Numbered from the stretch's first letter, positions 7,032 through 13,009 are shown. The stretch: 13,009 nt of DNA from Planctomycetota bacterium (GCA_003670825.1 QWQL01000066.1:1-13009), one strand, 5' to 3'. Made by a program: numbers and translations. The notes: generated by a model from the letters alone, not told the origin.

Positions 7032-7340
7032 TCACTTTCGGCTGAAGACTTCGGTTCCCTCGACGCGGACGGTGTCGATCAGGCCGATCACCACGGCGTC
7101 GATGGGCAGGGACTTGGTTTCGGGAGTCAGGCGGGCGCTGGAGCCCTGAGTGACGAGTACGAACTGCCCTTCGCCCGCGCCGAGCGTGTCGACGGCGATG
7201 AAGGTCCGGCCCGTGGAGACCAGCTTCGACCGGGTCTTCTCGTCGAGCCGGTAGGGCTCGACGACGAGCAGCCGGTGGCCGGTCATCGACGGAGTTTTCT
7301 GGGTGGCCACCACCGATCCGGTCACCAGGGCGACGAACAT
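7032..7340 (-). CDS. pvmH: BMC-P (EutN/CcmL family) shell vertex protein
   Basis: 102 aa. Family features: N-terminal strand MFVALVTGSVVATQKTPSM, then GHRLLVVEPY, then DTLGAGEGQFVLVTQGSSAR (residues ~51-70) with the conserved GAGxG loop, and C-terminal PIDAVVIGLIDTVRV. It forms pentameric shell vertices. Its ATG overlaps the kinase stop codon (TGATG), and AAAAGGTG lies just upstream, so it is translationally coupled to the kinase. It is the longest of the three BMC-P paralogues. The symbol is by position in the pvm order. Confidence 0.95.
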   Translation of the reverse strand: MFVALVTGSVVATQKTPSMTGHRLLVVEPYRLDEKTRSKLVSTGRTFIAVDTLGAGEGQFVLVTQGSSARLTPETKSLPIDAVVIGLIDTVRVEGTEVFSRK

Positions 7341-8569
7341 CAGGCACCTTTTCCGTTCGGGGTTCTGCAGCTAGCCGCCAGCAGGTCACGCGTCTGCCGG
7401 GCGACGATCAGTTCTTCGTTGGTGGGGATCACCCACACGGCCACCTTTGACGAGGCGGCATGGATCGCCCGCTCGCCGGAGGCCAGGGCCTCGTTCTGCT
7501 CCGGATCGATGGCGATCCCGAGGTCGGCCAGGTCCGCCAGCACGGCAGCCCGGGTGAGCGGCGAGTTCTCGCCAATGCCCCCCGCGAAGCCGATCGCGTC
7601 GAGGCCGCCGAGTTCGACGATCCCCGCACCGAGCCAGTGCCGGATCGAGGCCACGTAGACGTCGATCGCCGTCCGCGCCCGGTCGCTGCCGGCCGCGGCC
7701 GCCTCTTCAAGGTCACGCATGTCGCCGGACGTACCCGACATGCCGGCCAGGCCGGCCTGGCCCGAGAGTTCGCCGAGCAGATCTTCCAAGCTCCGCCCTG
7801 TCAGCTTTGCCACGTGAAGCAGGGCAAAGGGATCGAGATCCCCGGCCCGGTTATTTTGGGGAAGGCCCGACTGCGGGCTCATGCCCATCGAGGTGCCCAC
7901 GCTCCTGCCCCCCTTGATCCAGCAGACGCTGCTCGAACCCCCGAGGTGGCAGGAGATCGCGCGGCGGCCGGGCACGAGTTCGCCGAGCCGCTCCGCCACG
8001 AACCGGTGGCTCGCGCCGTGAAACCCAAAGCGTCGCACGCGGTACCGCTCCACCCAGTCGGTCGGCACCGCGTACAGGGCATTCTTCTCGGGGACCGTGG
8101 CGTGGAACCCCGTCTCAAACGCCGCCACCAGCGGCACGCCCGGCATCCGCTCCCCGAGCAGCCGCATCGCCCGCACGTAGGGCGGGTTGTGGGCCGGGGC
8201 GACGGCGGCCATTTCCTCCATGGCGGCGAGGACATCGGGATCGACCCGCACGACACCGCTCACGCGGCCGCCGTGTACCGCCTTGAAGCCCACCGCCGCC
8301 ACCTCGTCCACGCTCGCGAGCGGGCCGCCCTCGGCCGTGAGCTGCGCGAGCGTCGCCTGGATTGCCACCGCGTGGTCGGCCACGGGCACGACACTCTCCA
8401 CAGTCCGGCCGTCGGCCGTCGAATAGACGCGGCTTTCGGCCGCCCCGATCCGCTCGACGCCGCCCCGCGCCAGCTCCCGCTCCGCGCCGGCATCGGCCGC
8501 CCCTTCAGGCAGGTCGAAGAGCCGGTATTTGAAGCTGGTGGATCCGAGATTGGCGATCAGAATCTTCAC
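7340..8569 (-). CDS. Acetate/propionate kinase family protein (ASKHA fold) with altered active site
   Basis: 409 aa, normal family length, starting at GTG (8569) with GAGGA upstream. N-terminal NLGSTSFKY (7-15), His127 in APAHNPP, His184 in FGFHGASH, Arg241 in NRAGDLDP, and the C-terminal GGIGEN and IPTNEELIVAR motifs identify the acetate kinase family. The expected reaction is acyl-phosphate + ADP to carboxylate + ATP, the last ATP-yielding step. Several residues differ from the Methanosarcina thermophila enzyme: Arg91 is Lys96, Asp148 is Glu152 (FETGFH), Asn211 is Gly211 (HLGGSSS), and the pocket residue Leu122 is Ala126. These changes may suit a larger substrate such as lactyl-phosphate, or lower activity. 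No encapsulation peptide is visible at either end. Its stop overlaps the BMC-P start by one base. The family is certain; the substrate is not. Confidence 0.93.
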   Translation of the reverse strand: MKILIANLGSTSFKYRLFDLPEGAADAGAERELARGGVERIGAAESRVYSTADGRTVESVVPVADHAVAIQATLAQLTAEGGPLASVDEVAAVGFKAVHGGRVSGVVRVDPDVLAAMEEMAAVAPAHNPPYVRAMRLLGERMPGVPLVAAFETGFHATVPEKNALYAVPTDWVERYRVRRFGFHGASHRFVAERLGELVPGRRAISCHLGGSSSVCWIKGGRSVGTSMGMSPQSGLPQNNRAGDLDPFALLHVAKLTGRSLEDLLGELSGQAGLAGMSGTSGDMRDLEEAAAAGSDRARTAIDVYVASIRHWLGAGIVELGGLDAIGFAGGIGENSPLTRAAVLADLADLGIAIDPEQNEALASGERAIHAASSKVAVWVIPTNEELIVARQTRDLLAASCRTPNGKGA

Positions 8570-8657
8570 GTGGTGTTCCTCGTGTGCTCGTGCCTCCGCT
8601 CACACCCCACGGCGGCGCCCGGAGGCGACGCGCGATGAGGACGTGCGCGGGCTGCCA

Positions 8658-8690
8658 CGCCCCCGCAGTCTGGTGAAGACTGCGGGCGCG
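8658..8690. other. Intercistronic stem-loop between BMC-H and kinase genes
   Basis: Perfect 10-bp stem CCCGCAGTCT/AGACTGCGGG (8662-8671 with 8677-8686) closing the 5-nt loop GGTGA, extended by three more pairs beyond a 1x1 mismatch. It begins 2 nt after the BMC-H stop codon on the operon strand. There is no U-tract, so it is unlikely to be a complete terminator. It is well placed to protect the 3' end of the upstream shell-protein message and so favour BMC-H over downstream enzymes, as is common for highly produced shell proteins. That role is inferred. Confidence 0.65.
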
Positions 8691-8692
8691 GG

Positions 8693-8962
8693 TCAGCTGA
8701 AGAAAGAGGCCACGAGGGTGTCGGCCGGGCGTGGGATGACGTGGCTGGCGACCAGTTCGCCCACCTGCTGGGCCGCGTTCGCACCAGCCTCGACGGCCGC
8801 ACGCACGCTGCCCACGTCACCCTGCACCACCGTCGCCACGTAGGCGTTGCCGATGCTCACCCGCTTGAGGATCTTCACGTTGGCCGCCTTGGCCATCGCG
8901 TCGGTGGCCTCGATGAGGCCCACGAGTCCCTTGGTTTCCAGAAGTCCGATCGCCGTATTCAT
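8693..8962 (-). CDS. pvmE: BMC-H shell hexamer protein
   Basis: 89 aa, a single BMC domain (PF00936). It starts MNTAIGLLETKGLVGLIEATDAM, the typical first strand and helix, with GDVGSVRAAVEAG (48-60) and VASHVIPRP (71-79). The pore-lining loop reads SIGNA (36-40), not the common KIGSG, so its central pore should differ chemically from that of the other BMC-H in the operon. Hexamers tile the shell facets. AAGGAC lies upstream of the ATG. A strong hairpin directly follows the stop codon. The symbol is by position in the pvm order. Confidence 0.95.
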   Translation of the reverse strand: MNTAIGLLETKGLVGLIEATDAMAKAANVKILKRVSIGNAYVATVVQGDVGSVRAAVEAGANAAQQVGELVASHVIPRPADTLVASFFS

Positions 8963-9016
8963 CTGATGTCCTTGAAAAGGGTTGAAGAAAGATTCTGTCT
9001 CGATTCCGTCCGTCGA

Positions 9017-9457
9017 TCAGCCGCCGGTGGGCAGCACAATCTGCAGGTCTTCGTGCGGACGCGCAATCACCTGCACGCTGACCACCTCGCCGATCCGACC
9101 GCCAGCGGCCGCACCCGCGTCGGTCGCCGCCTTGACGGCGGCCACATCGCCCGTGACGAACGCCGTCACGAGTCCACTACCGATCTTGTCCCAGCCCATG
9201 AACGTCACGTTCGCTGCCTTCATCATCGCGTCGACCGCCTCGACGAGCGTGACGAATCCCTTCACCTCGATCATGCCGAGGGCATCCGTATTTTTCGCCA
9301 TCTGTTGCACCGTTCCTGTGTCGAACAACCAACCAGCCTTGGCGGGGCCGCCCCCGCCGACCGCACCGGCACGCGCCGGCTGAACGGTCTTGTCTCGTTT
9401 CGGCGTTGCCCGCCGCGCTCGCGTGGCCTTCGCGCGGGAAGGCCGTTTCTTGGTCAT
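9017..9457 (-). CDS. pvmD: BMC-H shell hexamer protein with basic N-terminal extension
   Basis: 146 aa. The BMC domain (PF00936) occupies ~53-142: DALGMIEVKGFVTLVEAVDA, pore loop KIGSG (91-95), GDVAAVKAATDAG, and VIARPHEDLQIVLP. Before it is a 52-residue extension rich in Lys and Arg (13 of the first 30 residues, e.g. MTKKRPSRAKATRARR) followed by a Gly/Ala stretch. A canonical-length start would be Met53 (base 9301). I chose the ATG at 9457 because it overlaps the PduL stop as ATGA and has GAGG upstream, while Met53 has only a distant AGGA. Both starts could be used, giving long and short forms. Such a tail is unusual for a BMC-H and could face the shell interior or exterior. The symbol is by position in the pvm order. 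Confidence 0.9.
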   Translation of the reverse strand: MTKKRPSRAKATRARRATPKRDKTVQPARAGAVGGGGPAKAGWLFDTGTVQQMAKNTDALGMIEVKGFVTLVEAVDAMMKAANVTFMGWDKIGSGLVTAFVTGDVAAVKAATDAGAAAGGRIGEVVSVQVIARPHEDLQIVLPTGG

Positions 9458-10161
9458 GTCTGCCTCATGAGTTCAACGCTCTCGGCGTTGTCGAGGTCTG
9501 CGGCATTGCCCTCGTCGGTGTCGATGTGCACCTCGAGTTTGCTCGTGGCATCGGCCCGCACGAGCAGGTCGCGGAACACCGTGCCACACGATCCCCTGAT
9601 CGCGAGGCTCATCCGGTCGCCATTCCTGACGCCGAAGTGCTCGGCGTCGGCAAAGTTCATGTGAACGTGTCGCTCCGCCCGGATCACGCCCTCGGCGAGT
9701 TCGATCGCCCCAGCAGGTCCCACGAGCACGCAGCCGGGGGTGCCGGCGATCCGGCCGCTGGCCCGCACCGGAAGGTCGATTCCAAGCGAGATGCCGTCGG
9801 TGAAGGCGAGTTCGACCTGCGAGGCCTTGCGAGTGGGGCCGAGGACGCGGACGGTCGGGAGCATCTTCCGCTTGGGTCCGACGAGCATCACCGTCTCCTC
9901 AGCGGCGTAGAAGCCGTCCTGAAAGAGGTTTTTCATCGGCGTCAGCGTGCGGCCGGGGCCGAAGAGCTTCTCGACGTGCTCATCGGTGAGGTGGCAGTGC
10001 CGGGCCGAAATGCTGACCACGAGTTTCGGCTCCGCCCCGCGGGGCTGGCGGGCGGCCTGCGACGGCACCTGCCCAATCGAGGCAAGCACGATCTCGCGGA
10101 CGATCCGCTCCACCGAGGAGCGGTCGAGTCCTGAAGGCATGCCGGGGAGAGTGGTGATCAT
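9454..10161 (-). CDS. pduL: PduL-type phosphate acyltransferase (phosphotransacylase), BMC cargo
   Basis: 235 aa. Residues ~11-30 (GLDRSSVERIVREIVLASIG) form an N-terminal encapsulation helix, then a short linker. Two PduL beta-barrel domains (PF06130) follow, with metal-ligand motifs SARHCHLT (His55, His57) and AERHVHMN (His165, His167) and a late HIDTDEGNA (His212). It converts acyl-CoA + phosphate to acyl-phosphate + CoA, regenerating CoA inside the shell and feeding the kinase. No clear Shine-Dalgarno precedes the chosen ATG or the alternative Met8, so the start is less certain; Met1 leaves 17 nt after the regulator gene. The stop overlaps the next shell gene by 4 nt. Confidence 0.95.
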   Translation of the reverse strand: MITTLPGMPSGLDRSSVERIVREIVLASIGQVPSQAARQPRGAEPKLVVSISARHCHLTDEHVEKLFGPGRTLTPMKNLFQDGFYAAEETVMLVGPKRKMLPTVRVLGPTRKASQVELAFTDGISLGIDLPVRASGRIAGTPGCVLVGPAGAIELAEGVIRAERHVHMNFADAEHFGVRNGDRMSLAIRGSCGTVFRDLLVRADATSKLEVHIDTDEGNAADLDNAESVELMRQT

Positions 10162-10178
10162 GATCGTTGGTACCGCGG

Positions 10179-11006
10179 TCAGGCGGGGTGCCTTTGGGAG
10201 GAGGCTGCCGAAGGCTCGCGCTCGATGTCGGCAACCTGGGCCACGATGAGTTGGGATCCAGCGGCGGCGATCTTCTGTCGCCAGTCGTCCGGGAGCCCGT
10301 TGTCGGACACGACCACGTCGATGGCGTCGAGGGGTGAGACGAGCGTCAGGCTTTTCTGGCCGAACTTTGAACTGTCGGCAACGACGACAACCCGCCCGGC
10401 GGCTCGGAGCATGGCCTGCTCCGTTTCAGCGAGCAGGAGGTGGGCGTTGAAGAGTCCCTCGTCGGCGATGCCGGCGGCCGAGAGAATCGTCGTGGTCACG
10501 TGAAGCCTGGCAAGCAGTTCGTTGGCGTAGGGGCCGAGGCAGACGCCCGTGCGCGGCGAGACGTAGCCGCCGAGGAGCACGAGGTCGGTGCGTGATTCCG
10601 AGGCGAAAAGGTTGGCGACGGGCAGGCTGTTGGTCACGACCTGCAGCGAGCGGCCGACCAGAAGCCTGGCCACTTCATAGGTCGTCGTGCCACCGTCGAG
10701 CAGCACCGTCTCCCCGTCAGTGATGACCTCGGCGGCTTTGACGGCAATCGCTCGCTTGGCGGCCCAGTGGGAGGGTTGCCGCTCGTCAAACTCCGCGAGC
10801 CGGGGCATGCCACCGGCGTACAGCACCCCGCCATGCGTCCGCTTGGCCGCGCCCTGCTCCTCGAGGGCGTCGAGGTCGCGACGGATGGTCGACTCAGAAA
10901 CGCCCAGTTCCCGCACGAGTTCTTCCAACGCGGCGAAGCCTCGAACCCGAATCAGGTCGAGAAGCCGGCCCCGACGCTCGTGATTTTGAATGGGAACGTT
11001 CTTCAT
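10179..11006 (-). CDS. DeoR-family transcriptional regulator of the BMC operon
   Basis: 275 aa. The N-terminal DeoR winged helix-turn-helix is at ~10-62, with recognition region VSESTIRRDLDALEEQG (36-52) and wing KRTHGGVL. The C-terminal sugar-phosphate sensor domain has DGGTTTYEVARLL (104-116) and the family's VADSSKFGQKSL. These proteins bind a phosphorylated sugar intermediate, probably the deoxysugar phosphate or DHAP here, and usually repress. It is the first gene of the cluster, co-directional with it and 17 nt from pduL, so it likely controls its own operon. The Shine-Dalgarno is not evident. The C-terminal ~20 residues are polar and variable. Confidence 0.93.
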   Translation of the reverse strand: MKNVPIQNHERRGRLLDLIRVRGFAALEELVRELGVSESTIRRDLDALEEQGAAKRTHGGVLYAGGMPRLAEFDERQPSHWAAKRAIAVKAAEVITDGETVLLDGGTTTYEVARLLVGRSLQVVTNSLPVANLFASESRTDLVLLGGYVSPRTGVCLGPYANELLARLHVTTTILSAAGIADEGLFNAHLLLAETEQAMLRAAGRVVVVADSSKFGQKSLTLVSPLDAIDVVVSDNGLPDDWRQKIAAAGSQLIVAQVADIEREPSAASSQRHPA

Positions 11007-11052
11007 GGCGTCATGAGTATGAACGAATAGCGAGAGATTTCAATAGCACCGC

Positions 11053-11094
11053 GACCGATATCCATTATAAACCACCGTGCTGTGATCGGTATCT
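11053..11094 (-). promoter_or_regulatory. Candidate operator direct repeats flanking the operon promoter
   Basis: Two 11-bp direct repeats on the + strand, GACCGATATCC (11053-11063) and GATCGGTATCT (11084-11094), share the pattern GAYCGRTATCY with centres 31 bp apart, about three helical turns, so they face the same side of the DNA. They bracket the -10 hexamer. A second pair of repeats, ACCGCGAC (11048-11055 and 11095-11102), lies at the outer edges. This placement upstream of a DeoR-type gene fits an autoregulatory operator, but binding is inferred. Confidence 0.5.
11064..11069 (-). promoter_or_regulatory. Promoter -10 element (TATAAT) for the BMC operon
   Basis: On the minus strand the sequence reads TTTATAATGG, with a perfect TATAAT. 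In this GC-rich window such a hexamer is rare, and it lies ~58 nt upstream of the regulator start. No TTGACA-like -35 box stands at 16-18 bp, which would fit a promoter that needs an activator or is tightly repressed. Transcription would start near 11056 and run leftward through all twelve genes. Confidence 0.55.
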
Positions 11095-11393
11095 ACCGCG
11101 ACAAGGTTGATTTCTCTCTTCTTGTGGCGGAGCGTGCCGGTTGCGGCAACTCGCCGGCCTGCCATGGAGTCTAGGTCGGTCTGCTTTCAGCGGAGGCGGG
11201 CGTGTGCGGGATCGTGGCCGTTGGAGTGGGCGGCGGTGCGGTCCAGCCGGCACAATCACTACCACCGGCGGCAAGAACCTGCGGCGAAACCCTGCAGCGC
11301 GGAGCGGCCGCCCCCGCATCTCCTCCGCGAACGCGGCCCGGGTCGGCGGCTATCATACGGACGACGGGTATCAGTACCGGAGGGCGTCACCAG
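11095..11393. other. Intergenic region between divergent operons
   Basis: Apart from the ACCGCGAC repeat at its left edge I see no gene here. The open frame on the + strand that runs into the peroxidase lacks coding character and has no ribosome binding site at its ATG (11202). A TATCAT (11351-11356) near the peroxidase start could be a -10 element, but no matching -35 box is seen. Confidence 0.45.
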
Positions 11394-12662
11394 ATGAGAC
11401 AGGATGTGCGGCTGACTTCATGCGTCGCAACCGTGGCCGTCATCGCCATCGTGGCGTTTGCCTTCCCAATAGCGCTCACGGGCCCTTCGGCAGCCGTTCC
11501 GGAGGCGGTCCCACAGGACGACGCTGCCTCCGCTCTCGAGGCAGGTGAGCGTCTGCCGCCGCGGCCCGAGCGGACGGCCGAAGAGCGAACGCGACTCGCC
11601 GCCGAACTCCGCGAGGTCTATTCGGGGCCGGCAGATCGTTGGCCCACGCCGCACGTCGATCCCGACGTGGCGTGGAAGGAGATCGGGGCACTACCGCTCG
11701 TCGAGCACCCGTCAACCAATCCACACTCTGCGGCGAAGGAACTGCTGGGCAAGACCCTCTTCTTCGACCCGCGGCTCTCAGGCAGCGGGCAGATCGCCTG
11801 TGCCTCCTGCCATGACCCCGACCTCGGCTGGGCCGACGGCCGGACAACCAGCTTCGGCCATTCGCGAAAGATGCTCGCCCGCAACGCCCCGAGCATCCGC
11901 AACACCGCTTTTCAGAAGCACCTCTTCTGGGACGGCCGCGCCGCTTCGCTGGAAGACCAGGCAATGCAGGTGTTGATGAATCCCGACGAGATGCGGTCAG
12001 GGCCAAAGCAGGTCGTCACGTTGCTGGAGTCGCAACCCGACTACCGCACGCTGTTCCGTGAAGCCTTCGGCGACGCGCCGATCAGTCTCGAGCGGGCGGC
12101 AGATGCGCTCGCCTGCTTTCAGCGGACCGTTGTTGGAGGTTCGTCCCGGTTCGACAGCTTCGTGAAGGGCCACGCTGCGGCCCTCACCGACGAGGCGCTG
12201 CTCGGCATGGATCTCTACCGTCGCGATGCCCGCTGCATCAACTGCCACCACGGCTCCGCCTTCTCCGACGGCACCTTTCACGACATCGGTCTCTCGAACT
12301 ACGGTCGTCCGTTCGAGGATCTGGGCCGGGGCAATGTCACCGGAAGCCCGACTGACACAGGTAAGTTCCGCACGCCGAGCCTCCGCGATGCCACGGCCAC
12401 GGCGCCCTTGATGCACAACGGGCTGTTCGAACTGCCCGTCGTGCTGACGCTCTACAACGTCGGGATGCCGACGCCGAAGCGGAAGCAGTCCCAGCAGGGT
12501 GACCCGCGGTTTCCGGTGAAGTCGCCCCACCTCAAGCCGCTCGGACTCAACAAGCAAGACCTCGCCGATTTGGCGGCGTTTCTGGTGAGCCTCGAGGAAC
12601 CGAAGCGGCGGGTGCGGCCGCCAACGCTGCCGGGGCTCCCGGGGCTGAATGCCCAGCGCTGA
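11394..12662 (+). CDS. Di-heme cytochrome c peroxidase / MauG family protein, exported
   Basis: 422 aa from ATG 11394, chosen because it is preceded by GGAGGG and begins a signal peptide (hydrophobic residues ~8-29, likely cleavage after the Ala-rich stretch near 34). Two c-type heme sites are present: CASCH (136-140) and CINCH (281-285). Family hallmarks include LGKTLFFDPRLSGSGQIAC upstream of heme 1, RNAPSIRNTAFQKHLFWDGR (163-182), and the C-terminal FRTPSLRDATATAPLMHNGLF (325-345). The protein is probably periplasmic and reduces peroxide or oxidises a partner protein using electrons from a small cytochrome. MauG-like and CcpA-like members cannot be told apart by eye. The C-terminal ~20 residues are Pro-rich. 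It is divergent from the BMC operon with no clear functional link. Confidence 0.92.
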   Translation: MRQDVRLTSCVATVAVIAIVAFAFPIALTGPSAAVPEAVPQDDAASALEAGERLPPRPERTAEERTRLAAELREVYSGPADRWPTPHVDPDVAWKEIGALPLVEHPSTNPHSAAKELLGKTLFFDPRLSGSGQIACASCHDPDLGWADGRTTSFGHSRKMLARNAPSIRNTAFQKHLFWDGRAASLEDQAMQVLMNPDEMRSGPKQVVTLLESQPDYRTLFREAFGDAPISLERAADALACFQRTVVGGSSRFDSFVKGHAAALTDEALLGMDLYRRDARCINCHHGSAFSDGTFHDIGLSNYGRPFEDLGRGNVTGSPTDTGKFRTPSLRDATATAPLMHNGLFELPVVLTLYNVGMPTPKRKQSQQGDPRFPVKSPHLKPLGLNKQDLADLAAFLVSLEEPKRRVRPPTLPGLPGLNAQR

Positions 12663-12762
12663 GCCGGAGGCTCGCTCGATCAAAGACCTGGTGTACACTT
12701 TTATTCCGACTCCGCTCGTGACGCGGAGCCAGGGCAGCACCGATCGTTGAGCAGGATCACGC

Positions 12763-13009
12763 GTGTCGCGGCTTGTCCAGCCCCAAACGTTTCCGCCCGA
12801 CAACCGGTCTGCTGGCCGGCCGTCGAGCCTGGGCTTCACTCTGGTTGAACTGTTGGTCGTGATCGCGATCATCGCGACGCTCATCGGACTGCTTTTGCCA
12901 GCCGTGCCAGAAAACCTCGTGGGCATAGGACAACTTTGGCAGCCGGCCGGGGCTGAGCGGGTTTCGCGGGCCGTTCTCTATCCCCGTGAGCCTGATGCAC
13001 GACGAGGGA
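12763..13009 (+). CDS. Prepilin-like protein with N-terminal methylation motif (3' partial, possibly DUF1559)
   Basis: Read from GTG 12763 (AGGA six bases upstream), the frame stays open to the window end (82 codons). A short leader ends in a class III signal, GFTLVELLVVIAIIA (residues ~25-39), followed by LIGLLLPAV, the hallmark of type IV pilin-like and planctomycete DUF1559 proteins. In DUF1559 proteins LLPAVQ is usually followed by an arginine-rich helix ending near CxNNLKQ. Here the next residues (ENLVGIGQLWQPAG...) do not resemble that. The gene may be a variant, or disrupted just after the helix. The N-terminal motif is firm; the family beyond it is uncertain. Confidence 0.7.
   Translation, partial: MSRLVQPQTFPPDNRSAGRPSSLGFTLVELLVVIAIIATLIGLLLPAVPENLVGIGQLWQPAGAERVSRAVLYPREPDARRG

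Noticed and set aside
5984..7045. Long plus-strand open frame across the aldehyde dehydrogenase
   Set aside because: His/Arg-rich product typical of the antisense frame of a GC-rich gene; the minus-strand protein is a clear aldehyde dehydrogenase.
11202..11393. N-terminal extension of the peroxidase from an upstream ATG at 11202
   Set aside because: It lacks a ribosome binding site, would bury the signal peptide 64 residues inside, and has low-complexity Ala/Arg/Pro-rich composition. ATG 11394 has GGAGGG and begins a proper signal sequence.
12710..12728. Six-bp hairpin CTCCGC/GCGGAG as a terminator of the peroxidase gene
   Set aside because: The stem is short, there is no U-tract after it, and such stems arise often by chance in GC-rich DNA.
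11997..12926. Minus-strand open frame over the peroxidase and the prepilin start
   Set aside because: It spans two plus-strand genes with clear motifs (CxxCH hemes, pilin N-terminus) and has no domain of its own.

Overview
The window is GC-rich DNA, almost certainly from a member of the Planctomycetota. Three things point there: a complete Planctomycetes/Verrucomicrobia-type (PVM-type) bacterial microcompartment (BMC) operon, the start of a planctomycete-style prepilin-like (DUF1559-type) gene at the right edge, and a long WD40 beta-propeller protein at the left edge. No plasmid, phage or CRISPR signature is visible.

Layout. Positions 2-1810 (+) hold the C-terminal part of a WD40 protein with 14 visible repeats. 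Positions 1811-2005 are a convergent intergenic gap with two near-identical 70-bp palindromic repeats. Positions 2006-11006 (-) are a single 12-gene cluster, transcribed right to left in this order: DeoR-type regulator; PduL phosphotransacylase; a BMC-H shell protein with a basic N-terminal extension; a second BMC-H; an acetate/propionate-kinase-family protein; BMC-P; CoA-acylating aldehyde dehydrogenase; BMC-P; a protein with a degenerate RpiB/LacAB-like look and an N-terminal encapsulation peptide; BMC-P; a class II fuculose/rhamnulose-phosphate-type aldolase; and a lactate/malate dehydrogenase family protein. Several junctions overlap by 1-4 nt. A good TATAAT -10 element and two 11-bp direct repeats lie upstream of the regulator. 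Positions 11394-12662 (+) encode an exported di-heme cytochrome c peroxidase/MauG-family protein. Positions 12763-13009 (+) are the start of a prepilin-like gene cut by the window edge.

How it works together. This architecture matches the PVM BMC known from Planctopirus limnophila, which supports growth on L-fucose and L-rhamnose. The aldolase would split the deoxysugar phosphate into DHAP and L-lactaldehyde. The aldehyde dehydrogenase oxidises lactaldehyde to lactyl-CoA with NADH formation. PduL recovers CoA by making the acyl-phosphate, and the kinase makes ATP and the acid. The dehydrogenase may help regenerate NAD+. Two BMC-H and three BMC-P proteins build the shell; no BMC-T gene lies in the window. 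Encapsulation-peptide-like amphipathic helices are visible on PduL, the aldehyde dehydrogenase, the RpiB-like protein (all N-terminal) and the aldolase (C-terminal).

The BMC type itself is already described. The less explained parts are the RpiB-like luminal protein, the unusual active-site residues of the kinase and dehydrogenase, the basic shell-protein extension, the intercistronic hairpins and the candidate operator. All functional statements come from reading motifs by eye; no database search was run.
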